64,000 bases of DNA from Gallionella sp. (GTDB lineage: Bacteria; Pseudomonadota; Gammaproteobacteria; Burkholderiales; Gallionellaceae): NCBI GenBank assembly GCA_003153155.1, contig PLWV01000013.1, positions 1 through 64,000 on the forward strand, in the 5' to 3' direction. Within the stretch, counting starts at the first letter, position 1. The number at the start of each line of letters is the position of its first letter. Under the pieces are notes generated by a model. The model was not told the origin of the DNA. It did no database searches and was given only the letters and a program-made list of their open reading frames with translations. This document shows, piece by piece, positions 1 to 7,889 of the stretch. Made by a program: the position numbers and the translations under genes.

Positions 1-66
1 GCTAAAAAGGCAGCAGCCAAGAAACCAGCAGCCAAGTCAGCTGGGAAGGGTATTCTGGGCGCGTAG
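1..66 (+). CDS. C-terminal end of a Lys/Ala-rich protein (partial)
   Basis: Only the last 21 codons are in the window, ending in TAG at 64-66. The visible tail alternates lysine and alanine (AKKAAAKKPAAKSAGKG) and ends ILGA. Such tails occur in histone H1-like DNA-binding proteins and in AlgP- or phasin-type proteins; the rest of the protein would be needed to choose. The frame is clean and codon use is normal. Function unassigned. Confidence 0.6.
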   Translation, partial: AKKAAAKKPAAKSAGKGILGA

Positions 67-76
67 TTCTGCCTCG

Positions 77-116
77 CAAGGGGCGCGGTCTGCTTCCTCG
101 CCCTTTTTAGCTTTTT
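77..116 (+). terminator. Possible rho-independent terminator
   Basis: A G/C-rich stretch (AAGGGGCG) is followed after a short loop by CGCCCTTTTT, giving an imperfect stem with one bulge and a T-run just after the upstream stop codon. Weak call based on folding by eye. Confidence 0.4.
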
Positions 117-303
117 CAGAATCCTCCACAACAACCCGTGTTTCAGCGCGGGGCGTTGTTCTTTCCGCTCTTAAAAGTACTTCTATAAATCCTGAGTTCG
201 TTCAAATGCCCCACAACGGGACTATCGATTCGCTAACAGGCTGATAGCCAAGACAGGCAAACCGCTGAGCAGATGCCCGCAATCCGGATTTACATAAATA
301 TTT

Positions 304-1758
304 TTAAACCAGGAAGATTGTCGCCAATCCCAGGAAGATGAAGAATCCGCCGCTGTCGGTAATAGCGGTGATCATCACGCTGGATCCGATGGCCGGGTCG
401 CGCCCAAGCTTTTGCATGACGAGCGGGATGGCCAAGCCGACGGTCGCAGCCACCAGCAGGTTAAGCAGCATCGCACTGGTCATCACGATGCCCAGCGACA
501 CGCTGTGATACAGGAAGTAAGCGAATAATCCCGCAACCCCGCCCCATACCAAACCGTTCAAAGCACTGATGGCCAACTCCTTCAGCAATAATCTGCGCGC
601 ATTGTCCTGGGTGATTTGTCCCAGGGCCAGTGAGCGAATGATGATGGTGGTGGTTTGATTCGCCGAATTGCCGGCAATACCGGCGACTATGGGCATGAGG
701 GCGGCCAGCGCGACGAATTTTGCAATCGTTCCCTCAAAACTGCCGATCACGCGCGAGGCAAAAAATGCGGTGCAAAGATTCAGTGCCAACCATGTCCAGC
801 GATTCTGCGCGCTTTTCCACACCGAGGCGAAAATATCTTCCTCTTCGCGCAAGCCGACCTGGTTTAACAAGTCGCTTTCCGATTCGGTACGGATGAAGTC
901 CAGCACCACGTTCACCGTCACCCGTCCAACCAGCTTGCCGTCCTCGTCCACTACCGGTGCGGAAACCAGATCGTAGCGTTCAAAAGACTGGGCGGCTTGT
1001 TCGGCCTTTTCTTCCGGATGCAGTTGTATGGTATCCGTGATCATCGCCTTGCTGACGATCATTTCCGGCTCGTTCACCACGATCCGATTGAGCGGCAACA
1101 CCCCTATGAAGCGGTCATCACGATCGACCACAAACAACTGGTCGGTATGGTCGGGAAGTTCATCGAAGCGGCGCAAATAGCGCGATACCGCCTCCAGCGA
1201 GATATCGCCGCGAATATGGATCATATTGAAATCCATCAGCGCACCGACTGAATCCTTCGCGTAAGAGATCGCGGCGCGCAACTGCTCGCGTTCTTCGATA
1301 GACAGCGACTTGAACACGTCGCGCATCACGTTTTGCGGCAGATCCGGGGCGAGATCGGCGATTTCGTCAGCATCGAGCTGCCCCGCAGCGGCACTCAACT
1401 CTTCGCGATTCATTGTGGCAATCAACGAATCGCGCACCGCATCAGAAACCTCGATAAGAATTTCACCATCGCGCTCCGACTTGACCAAGTCCCATACCAG
1501 CAACCGCTGTTCGATGGGCAAGGCTTCCAGAATGTAGGCAATGTCCGCAGGATGCAGGCTATTCAACTTGCGTCGCAGTTCGGCAATGTGTTGCTTGTGT
1601 ACCAGGGTGTCAACCAGTGCGTGGCGATCTTCGCGCGGCAGTTCCTGCCGATGAATAACCTCCTCCAGCAAGGCGTGTTTGTGCAGCAGCGATTCAACCT
1701 GCTTGAGGTTATCCTGCACATTTTCGGTGTAGTGATGGTCTTGGTTGGTATCGGTCAT
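304..1758 (-). CDS. mgtE: Magnesium transporter MgtE
   Basis: 484 residues, usual length for MgtE. An acidic helical N domain (about 40-145) with 'LNSLHPADIAYILEALP' is followed by a CBS pair (about 150-290) and a membrane domain (about 330-484) of five hydrophobic segments. The GNSANQ stretch in the pore region matches the conserved Gly/Asn/Gln-rich motif of the family. These are homodimeric Mg2+ channels/transporters of the inner membrane, in which cytosolic Mg2+ binding between N and CBS domains closes the pore. The ATG at 1758 has no strong ribosome-binding site. No magnesium riboswitch-like structure is visible in the short 54-base gap to mtgA. Confidence 0.95.
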   Translation of the reverse strand: MTDTNQDHHYTENVQDNLKQVESLLHKHALLEEVIHRQELPREDRHALVDTLVHKQHIAELRRKLNSLHPADIAYILEALPIEQRLLVWDLVKSERDGEILIEVSDAVRDSLIATMNREELSAAAGQLDADEIADLAPDLPQNVMRDVFKSLSIEEREQLRAAISYAKDSVGALMDFNMIHIRGDISLEAVSRYLRRFDELPDHTDQLFVVDRDDRFIGVLPLNRIVVNEPEMIVSKAMITDTIQLHPEEKAEQAAQSFERYDLVSAPVVDEDGKLVGRVTVNVVLDFIRTESESDLLNQVGLREEEDIFASVWKSAQNRWTWLALNLCTAFFASRVIGSFEGTIAKFVALAALMPIVAGIAGNSANQTTTIIIRSLALGQITQDNARRLLLKELAISALNGLVWGGVAGLFAYFLYHSVSLGIVMTSAMLLNLLVAATVGLAIPLVMQKLGRDPAIGSSVMITAITDSGGFFIFLGLATIFLV

Positions 1759-1812
1759 GGCACAGTGTCTGGAAATTCGCGTGCTATTGTAAAGAAAACC
1801 TCGCCCAGCCGC

Positions 1813-2520
1813 TCAAGGAATTTCCACATCGTTCATGCGCGCCATAATGATGTCGGTCTTGAGCAGCAGGCCGCGCGCTTCAGGGTGTTTGTCGTAGTAG
1901 CGCGGGTTGGGCACCATCGCTGCGAGCTTCGCGGCCTGATCTGCCGAGAGCTGTGCCGCACTCACCTGAAAATAATGGCGTGCAGCCGCTTCCGCGCCGA
2001 ACACACCATTACCCCATTCGATGACGTTGAGATAAATCTCGAAAATTCGCTGCTTATCCATTACCGCTTCCAGCATCAAGGTGATCGCCGCTTCCTCCAG
2101 TTTGCGCCATGGCGTGCGTTTGGTGGAAAGGAATAGATTCTTGGCAAGCTGCTGGCTGATAGTGGAACCGCCCGCCACGATTTTGCCCTTCTTGAGATTT
2201 TTTTCGTAAGCCTTTTGTATGCCTTCCCAGTCGAAGCCTTCGTGGTCGACAAAATTCGCGTCTTCGGCGGCGATCAGCGCGCGCTTCAGATTGTCAGAAA
2301 TCTTCGCGTAGGGGACCCACTGATGTTGAAGCGCCGCATCAGGATTTTTGTCCTGCATGATCTCCAACCGCGTTTCCATGAACGCGCTGCTGGAGGGATT
2401 GAATTTCACCCACCAGCAGACATGCGCGAATAGCCACACTTGATACAGAAACAGCAAAGCGAAGAATATCGCCAAGCCGCGCCAGATCCAGCGCAACAGC
2501 CAACCCCGGGATTTTTTCAT
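1813..2520 (-). CDS. mtgA: Monofunctional peptidoglycan glycosyltransferase
   Basis: 235 residues: one N-terminal membrane helix (about 12-32) and a GT51 domain. Family motifs are visible in order: AAEDANFVDHEGFDW (catalytic Glu), GGSTISQQLAKNLFLS, and EIYLNVIEWGNGVFGAEAA. It polymerises lipid II into glycan strands on the periplasmic face and lacks the transpeptidase domain of bifunctional PBPs. It lies between aroE and mgtE on the same strand. aroE-mtgA adjacency is frequent in betaproteobacteria, which supports the call. Confidence 0.95.
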   Translation of the reverse strand: MKKSRGWLLRWIWRGLAIFFALLFLYQVWLFAHVCWWVKFNPSSSAFMETRLEIMQDKNPDAALQHQWVPYAKISDNLKRALIAAEDANFVDHEGFDWEGIQKAYEKNLKKGKIVAGGSTISQQLAKNLFLSTKRTPWRKLEEAAITLMLEAVMDKQRIFEIYLNVIEWGNGVFGAEAAARHYFQVSAAQLSADQAAKLAAMVPNPRYYDKHPEARGLLLKTDIIMARMNDVEIP

Positions 2521-2541
2521 TGTTGCTTGCCCTTTGACATT

Positions 2542-2577
2542 CCTGTCCTGAGTTTATCGAAGGGCTCAGGGCAGGCG
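2542..2577. repeat. REP-type palindrome at the aroE 3' end
   Basis: CCTGTCCTGAG and CTCAGGGCAGG form an 11-bp stem with one G-T position around a TCGAAGG-containing loop. The same TCCTGAG...TCGAAG core occurs near 40738 and 43974. It overlaps the end of aroE, whose stop codon (2566-2568) lies within the element. In one frame it encodes the FDKLRTG peptide often seen as translated REP sequence. Confidence 0.75.
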
Positions 2578-3393
2578 TAGTGTAGCGATGACTGGCACGG
2601 TGTCAGGACGCTCGCCACGCCACAGGAAAAAGGATTCGGCAGCTTGCTCGACCAACATACCGAGGCCATCGGAAACAGTGGCGGCACCGTTGGCGCGCGC
2701 AAATTTCATGAACGGCGTGTCGCGTCCGTACATCATGTCGTAGGCCAGCGCGCCGGGTGCGAAGATACCGGGCGGCAGCGGCGGCATTTCATCAGACAAG
2801 CCACTGGAAGTGGCGTTGATGACGAGGTCGAATCGTTGACCAACTAGTTCTTCGTAGGTATTTACAGTTGTCTGATCCTGTTTGTCAAAAGCATCCGTCA
2901 TGTGCCGCGCTTTCTCTACTGTGCGGTTAACAACGGCAAGATTTCTGTTTATATCAAACAGTGGTTGGGCTACACCATGTGCAGCTCCGCCGGCGCCCAT
3001 CAATAGAATATGTTTCCCGACGATGTCAAAGTGGAGATTTTCTTTGATGTCGCGGACTAATCCTTTACCATCAGTATTGTCGCCAAATATCCTGCCGTCA
3101 TCAAAAAATTTGAGCGTATTTACCGCTTGCATTATTTGCGCAGGCCCGGTGCGTTGTGTTGCTACTTGAAACGCCTCGAATTTGAACGGTACCGTGACGT
3201 TGCAACCCTTGTAGCCCTCTTTGCGTAATCGTTCGATGGTCTCGGCAAAGCCATCCAGCGGGGCGAGGATACGATCCTTATAGACCATATCTCCTGCGGG
3301 CTTGCCTTTGAATTGTTCAGAAAACATCGTATGGATTTCAGGCGACTTGCTGTGTGATATGGGGTTGCCGATGACGGCGTAACGGTCTGTCAT
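2566..3393 (-). CDS. aroE: Shikimate dehydrogenase (NADP+)
   Basis: 275 residues, standard for AroE. The shikimate site ISHSKSPEIH is near residue 12, the catalytic lysine is in VTVPFK (about 67-72), the substrate-binding Asn/Asp is in GDNTDGKG, and the Rossmann motif is MGAGGAAHGV (about 132-141). It reduces 3-dehydroshikimate to shikimate in the chorismate pathway. The last residues (LRLP) and the stop codon come from a REP palindrome, so the C-terminus has probably been altered slightly by repeat insertion. Confidence 0.96.
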   Translation of the reverse strand: MTDRYAVIGNPISHSKSPEIHTMFSEQFKGKPAGDMVYKDRILAPLDGFAETIERLRKEGYKGCNVTVPFKFEAFQVATQRTGPAQIMQAVNTLKFFDDGRIFGDNTDGKGLVRDIKENLHFDIVGKHILLMGAGGAAHGVAQPLFDINRNLAVVNRTVEKARHMTDAFDKQDQTTVNTYEELVGQRFDLVINATSSGLSDEMPPLPPGIFAPGALAYDMMYGRDTPFMKFARANGAATVSDGLGMLVEQAAESFFLWRGERPDTVPVIATLRLP

Positions 3394-3436
3394 TTAGGAT
3401 GCGCGTAAAAATTCAATGCGCGCATTGTAAAGAAAA

Positions 3437-4192
3437 TCAGCCGACTTTTCGCGGATTCAGCAACCAGGCCGCAAGAACTCCGGTAGCAGCCATCGTCCAC
3501 ACCACCGTTGCGCCGCTCGGCAAATCAAACCATGCCGACAGCAGCAGGCCGACGGCATAACCGGCGATGCCGATCGCAAAGGCATAGTGCGTGCGCCGGT
3601 ATTTGATGCGATAGGTGGCAAGTGCCGGCACGATCAGGCTGGCGAACACCAGATACACGCCGACCAACTGCACCGAGGCGGTGACGGCCAAGGCGAACAG
3701 CGCGTAGAAACCCAAGTAATGGGTCTTCAGCTTGCTCCACTGCCACAGCGCGAGTAATGCGACGGTCAATAAAGCGGTGGCGATCAATTGACCGGTGCTC
3801 ACCCAAAGGATTTGCCCGACCAGCAAATCCTTGAGGTGCTCTCCTGAATGCACGTCGCGGCTCATCAGCAGAATGCCGCCGCTGGCGGCGAGCACGAAGG
3901 TCAGCCCGATGCAGGCTTCCTTGACTTCAGCCAGACGATTTTCGATCCACGCCAGCAGCCCTGCGCCGCACAGCGCGCTGGCAGCGGCGATCAGTTGCAC
4001 CAGCAGCGGCTGCCCGGTCAAATCCAGTAATCCGGCGATGACCACCCCCATCCCGGCAATTTGCGCGACGGCGAGATCGGCGAAGATCACGCCGCGCTCC
4101 AATATCTTCATGCCGAACGGGATGTGCGTTGCGAGTACCAGCAAACCCGCGATGAACGCAGGCAGCAGGATGTTGAGTTCGATTTCGTTCAT
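3437..4192 (-). CDS. znuB: Metal (zinc-type) ABC transporter permease
   Basis: 251 residues with about seven or eight hydrophobic segments typical of the ABC-3 family (ZnuB/MntB/TroC). It starts 4 bases inside the end of the upstream binding-protein gene, so the two are translationally coupled. The partner binding protein looks zinc-type and the neighbourhood (porin, TonB-like protein) suggests metal acquisition. Zinc is preferred, but manganese or another divalent metal cannot be excluded from sequence. No ATPase gene lies beside it; the next gene downstream is aroE. Confidence 0.85.
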   Translation of the reverse strand: MNEIELNILLPAFIAGLLVLATHIPFGMKILERGVIFADLAVAQIAGMGVVIAGLLDLTGQPLLVQLIAAASALCGAGLLAWIENRLAEVKEACIGLTFVLAASGGILLMSRDVHSGEHLKDLLVGQILWVSTGQLIATALLTVALLALWQWSKLKTHYLGFYALFALAVTASVQLVGVYLVFASLIVPALATYRIKYRRTHYAFAIGIAGYAVGLLLSAWFDLPSGATVVWTMAATGVLAAWLLNPRKVG

Positions 4193-5094
4193 TTCAGCCC
4201 CGCCAGCAAACGCTGAATTGTGTCATCGAACATCGTGAATAAATCGGTCGCCTGCGGTGTGCCCCCCACGGTGAAGGGCAACATTACGGCGGGAATATGC
4301 GCGCGTTCCGCGATCCATTCCGATGGCCGCTCATTCTGATAGGCGGCGCGTATCACCATCTTGGCTGGATGTTGTTGCAATTCGTTCAGCACCCTGCCCA
4401 AGTACGCCGCGCTGGGTTCCATACCGGGCTTGGGTTCCAGTTCGGCGACTTCTTTCAGACCCAGCCAGTCGTTCAGGTAGGGAAAACCTTTGTGGTGCGC
4501 AATGACCGGCACACCCTTCAGCGGGGCGGCCTGCTTTTCCCACTTTGCAATTGCTGCTCGCCACTGCTGATTGAACGTGGCGAGTTGCTGTTGATAATAT
4601 GCGGTGTTAGCCGGATCAAGCTGGATCAGGCGCTGGCTGAGCGCTTCGGCAATCGGCAGAAAGTTGCGCGGATCGGTCTGGATGTGCGGATTGCCCGCCG
4701 CATGCACATCACCTTCGGCGCGATCCAGCCGTGTAGGGACTTCCAGCATGGCCACATATTGCGCCGCTTCAAAATTGCCACTGCTGCCCGGTTGTATGGC
4801 GCTGTTGCCGGATTCGCGCAGCACCACCGGCATCCAGCCGATTTCCAATTCCGCGCCGGTGCACACCAGCAGATTCGCGCTGCGTGCCTTGGCGATCAGG
4901 CTGGGGCGTGCCTGCACCTGGTGCGGGTCTTGCAGCGCGCCGGTGGCGGTGTAGATGCTGGCCTGATTGCCCGCGAGTTGTTGCGTGAGCGCCGCCCATT
5001 CCGGTTCGCAGGCGAACACGTTGAGTGCAGCGAATGCGGGCGCGGAAACGATTGCAAGAACTATCAACCCCATGGTGTAAAATAATTTATTCAT
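4189..5094 (-). CDS. znuA: Metal ABC transporter periplasmic binding protein (ZnuA-like)
   Basis: 301 residues with a signal peptide (MNKLFYTMGLIVLAIVSAPAFA). Metal-ligand candidates in cluster A-I positions are visible: the His of DPHQ, the His of NPHIQTDPRN, the His pair of IAHHKGF, and an Asp near the C-terminus (FTMFDD). It lacks the long His/Asp-rich loop of enterobacterial ZnuA, which fits the shorter betaproteobacterial forms. It delivers the metal to the overlapping permease. The ATPase that would complete the transporter is not in this window. Confidence 0.87.
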   Translation of the reverse strand: MNKLFYTMGLIVLAIVSAPAFAALNVFACEPEWAALTQQLAGNQASIYTATGALQDPHQVQARPSLIAKARSANLLVCTGAELEIGWMPVVLRESGNSAIQPGSSGNFEAAQYVAMLEVPTRLDRAEGDVHAAGNPHIQTDPRNFLPIAEALSQRLIQLDPANTAYYQQQLATFNQQWRAAIAKWEKQAAPLKGVPVIAHHKGFPYLNDWLGLKEVAELEPKPGMEPSAAYLGRVLNELQQHPAKMVIRAAYQNERPSEWIAERAHIPAVMLPFTVGGTPQATDLFTMFDDTIQRLLAGLK

Positions 5095-5125
5095 GTCATT
5101 GCTCCAATAAATTTATCAATCACTT

Positions 5126-5182
5126 GTAGGAGCGGGCCATGCCCGCGATATTTTTGTGTTCGCGGGCATGGCCCGTTCCTAC
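5126..5182. repeat. Near-perfect 22-bp inverted repeat (hairpin)
   Basis: Arms 5126-5147 and 5161-5182 begin GTAGGAGCGGGC and end GCCCGTTCCTAC; they match at 21 of 22 positions around a 13-base spacer. It lies between the porin-like gene and znuA, both on the minus strand, where it could damp or uncouple transcription. The GTAGG...CCTAC ends resemble the palindrome at 61285-61312. Confidence 0.85.
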
Positions 5183-5193
5183 CCTTGTAAAAT

Positions 5194-6585
5194 CTAATAC
5201 TGGTGCGCGCCGTGCGCGCCCAGACTCATGATGTATTGCAGGAACATCTGATTTTCCGCCAGTCTTTGCCGCGAGTCGTCGCGCGCCAATTGCAAGCGTA
5301 TGCGGGAAAATTCGCTGGGGTTGTAATCCACCATCCAGGTGAGACGCGAGGGATTGAACGCGTAATTGCTGATGACATTGGCCGCGATAGACGCCCCCAC
5401 GCTGGCAGTACCCGAATCGAGCCGGTCGTAGCGCAAGCCGGTGCGCCAGGTCGGCATGAACTGGTACACGCTTTGCAGATACCAGCCGCTTTGTGTGACG
5501 GAATAGCTGCCGGGGGTGTTCGCGCCTGGAGGGGAAACACCTTGAGCCGTGAAGTCATAGGTCAGCAGGCCATTTTCCTTGCGGCGGAAATATTCGCTCT
5601 GCACCTTGAGATAGCGCTCGCGGATATTGCCGTTGTGTGAGTATTTCCACACAAAATCCAGCCCGGTAGTCTGACTGTCGCCGCTGAAACTGTTGCTCAC
5701 CCCGCCCGCTGTATTAAGCAAATCTGGCACGGCAACGCTGACCGCGTCGACGCGCCTGGTCTCATGCAGCGAGACACCGGCGCGCCAGCTTTGCTCGATG
5801 CCGATGTCGTCACCGATGTGCGCGAACAGAACCCCTGATCCTGCGCCATTCTTGTTCTGATTAGTTCCCGGGAAGCCGAGCCCGCGGCCTAACTCCCCGC
5901 CGATCTCGACGAATATGTCGGTCGGCGCCAGCCATTTCAGTTGCAGGCCGTCATCGGCGATCTGGTTGTCCCACAGCACGCGATACACCAGCGGCTGATC
6001 GACGAAATCCCAGACGTGCGAGTGTTGCTCGTTGAGATAGCCGAGGCCGGAGAAGAAGCGTCCGAATTTGAGATTGAGGCCGTTGCCCAACGCGCTGCTT
6101 TGCACGAAGCCATTCTCCACGCTGATGCCACCCTCCGGAGCCAGAGAGAACGTGCCTACACCGCTGAACTCCGGATCGATGTTGGCAGAGATGCTCAGCT
6201 CCGATTCCTGGAGCGAAAATCCGCGCGTGTACCCGGTGTTGTTGGCATTCATCGCAAAACCTGTTGCGGGTATGGCAGGGTCTTGCCTGAGTTGCCCGTA
6301 AGTGCCGGACAAAATCATAGCCACGGCGGGGTTGAAGCTGTTCACATTGCTTGGGCCGGCACTGCTGCGAACGGGCTGTTGCGCGGCGGCTTGAGCTTGT
6401 GCCGCATCTTTTTCTGCTTGCTGCAAACGTTGTTCCAGTTGCAGGTTACTTTGCTCACTGCTTTGCTTCAATTGTTGAATCTGATCGCGGATAGATTGCA
6501 GATCGGCATCGTCTGCGGCGAACGTATTGAGCGGATTGCCCAACAGCGCGGCAACAGCCGCGCACCAATAAATATTTCGGGACAT
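5194..6585 (-). CDS. Porin-like outer-membrane protein of the zinc cluster
   Basis: 463 residues from the ATG at 6585, chosen because AGGAG lies 5 bases upstream; a longer frame to 6621 lacks this. Signal peptide (ending NTFAA), then a Gln-rich coiled-coil stretch (about 25-70, 'SIRDQIQQLKQSSEQSNLQLEQRLQQAEKDAAQAQAAAQQ'-type, trimer-stalk like), then a long beta-strand-rich region with repeated aromatic/Gly patterns and a C-terminus GAHGAHQY that may bind metal. No plug domain or TonB box is seen, so it is a porin rather than a TonB-dependent receptor. Position directly upstream of znuA suggests passage of zinc or a zinc chelate. Specific family not identified. Confidence 0.7.
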   Translation of the reverse strand: MSRNIYWCAAVAALLGNPLNTFAADDADLQSIRDQIQQLKQSSEQSNLQLEQRLQQAEKDAAQAQAAAQQPVRSSAGPSNVNSFNPAVAMILSGTYGQLRQDPAIPATGFAMNANNTGYTRGFSLQESELSISANIDPEFSGVGTFSLAPEGGISVENGFVQSSALGNGLNLKFGRFFSGLGYLNEQHSHVWDFVDQPLVYRVLWDNQIADDGLQLKWLAPTDIFVEIGGELGRGLGFPGTNQNKNGAGSGVLFAHIGDDIGIEQSWRAGVSLHETRRVDAVSVAVPDLLNTAGGVSNSFSGDSQTTGLDFVWKYSHNGNIRERYLKVQSEYFRRKENGLLTYDFTAQGVSPPGANTPGSYSVTQSGWYLQSVYQFMPTWRTGLRYDRLDSGTASVGASIAANVISNYAFNPSRLTWMVDYNPSEFSRIRLQLARDDSRQRLAENQMFLQYIMSLGAHGAHQY

Positions 6586-6644
6586 GTTTACTCCTAAAAA
6601 GCATGGCAAAACCTCGCACACTGACGGCGAGGCAGTTGAATGGC

Positions 6645-6953
6645 TTAAGCGGAGTAAGGCGGGGCGCGCGCCGCAAATGCGACGAACGTAGTGGAGGTGT
6701 AGGAAGCTGGTTCGTTAAAATGCAACGTTTCGAAATTTTCGCTGCTGGCGAAGCTGATACTGCTGCTACCGATTGCGCTGCCGATTTGCCCATAAGCCGC
6801 ACACTGGTCGCAATACTTGTCATGCGGCAGCGACTGTTCCGAGCCATGCGATCGTTCAGCCAGGATGTGTGAAATGCCATGCGCCAAACTGCCCATCTGC
6901 GCGAACAGCAGGGCGAAAATCAGCAGGAGTCTGGTGAACAGGGAGCTATGCAT
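6645..6953 (-). CDS. Small exported Cys/His protein of the zinc cluster
   Basis: 102 residues with a signal-like hydrophobic start (LFTRLLLIFALLFAQMGSLAHG) and a short motif HDKYCDQCAAYGQIGSA with two cysteines and histidines close together. The layout resembles DUF2946-type small proteins often found beside metal transport genes. It is on the same strand as, and 59 bases before, the porin-like gene. Role unknown; a periplasmic metal-handling or signalling peptide is plausible. Confidence 0.55.
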   Translation of the reverse strand: MHSSLFTRLLLIFALLFAQMGSLAHGISHILAERSHGSEQSLPHDKYCDQCAAYGQIGSAIGSSSISFASSENFETLHFNEPASYTSTTFVAFAARAPPYSA

Positions 6954-7004
6954 GCGTCACACTCTAACCAAGAAACCTGAATAGGGCAAGATTCTATTCA
7001 CTTT

Positions 7005-7889
7005 CTATTCACTTTCCAGTTTGTCCGACGACGTGAACGTCCAGGTGCGCGTGATGGTCAGGATGTCGGTATCCTTGGTGATGTTCGGGGGCAGCGGAGA
7101 ATAGGGTGCGGCAAGTTTGACGATGCGCATTGCTGCCGCATCCAATATGCGCTGGCCGGAAGATTTGCTCACCTCTATGCTTTCCACGCTGCCATCCGCG
7201 CGTATCGAGACGCTGAGTTTCAGGCTGCCGAAAACTTTTTGTTGGCGCGCCTGTTCCGGGTAATTCAGGTTGCCGATACGCTCCACTTTGACACGCCAGT
7301 CTTCGATGTATTGCGCGAAGCGGTATTCCTGCGTGCGCGCGCCGATGAATTTGCGGCGCGGTATCTTTTGATAGTCATCCCAATTTTTGTCGATTTGTGC
7401 TTCGAGGCGCACGATTTCCAGGCTTTTTTGTACCAAGTCCTCGCCGTTGCTGGCGGTGTTGTTTTTCTGCTTCTTGAGTTCCTGTTGTACTGCGGTGTAA
7501 TTGCTCTTCAGTTTGGTCAGCATCCGCCTCGTTTCCACTTCCAGTTCGGCGACGTGCTTGATGCGTTGCTCCGGCGTGAACTGCCGGTCATCGCGTATCG
7601 TGGGCAGCAGGCTTTTGGCGCGCCGGTCCTCGGCGGTATTGCCGCCGGCGTCCAGATTGTGCTGCGCCAGCGCGTCGGCTTTTGACGGCTTGGATTTTGA
7701 CTTGCTGTTGACCAACACCACTTGCAGCGGCTGCGTGAAGTTGGCCGCGTTGCGCGGATCGGGCAGCACCAGCGCGATGCCAAACAAAATAAAAGCGTGC
7801 AGCGCGATGGAAAAAGCCATCGATAAAGACAATGATGTCTTCAAGTGCGGTGAGATCATCGACGACCATGTTTTAAGCCTGGCTATCAA
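7005..7889 (-). CDS. TonB-family energy transducer protein
   Basis: 294 residues with a TTG start at 7889, supported by GGAGG seven bases upstream and a 4-base overlap with the stop of the exonuclease gene. One N-terminal membrane helix (about 20-42) is followed by a charged, Lys-rich periplasmic region with a coiled coil (about 95-175). The TonB C-terminal domain (about 205-290) has 'YPEQARQQKVFGSLKLSVSI' and 'ILDAAAMRIVKLAAPYSPLP'. TonB proteins couple the inner-membrane proton gradient to outer-membrane transport. ExbB/ExbD are not adjacent. It may serve the metal-uptake genes downstream or a receptor elsewhere. Confidence 0.85.
   Translation of the reverse strand: MIARLKTWSSMISPHLKTSLSLSMAFSIALHAFILFGIALVLPDPRNAANFTQPLQVVLVNSKSKSKPSKADALAQHNLDAGGNTAEDRRAKSLLPTIRDDRQFTPEQRIKHVAELEVETRRMLTKLKSNYTAVQQELKKQKNNTASNGEDLVQKSLEIVRLEAQIDKNWDDYQKIPRRKFIGARTQEYRFAQYIEDWRVKVERIGNLNYPEQARQQKVFGSLKLSVSIRADGSVESIEVSKSSGQRILDAAAMRIVKLAAPYSPLPPNITKDTDILTITRTWTFTSSDKLESE

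Noticed and set aside
1759-1812. Possible Mg2+ riboswitch before mgtE
   Set aside because: The gap to the upstream gene is only 54 bases and shows no M-box-like structure.
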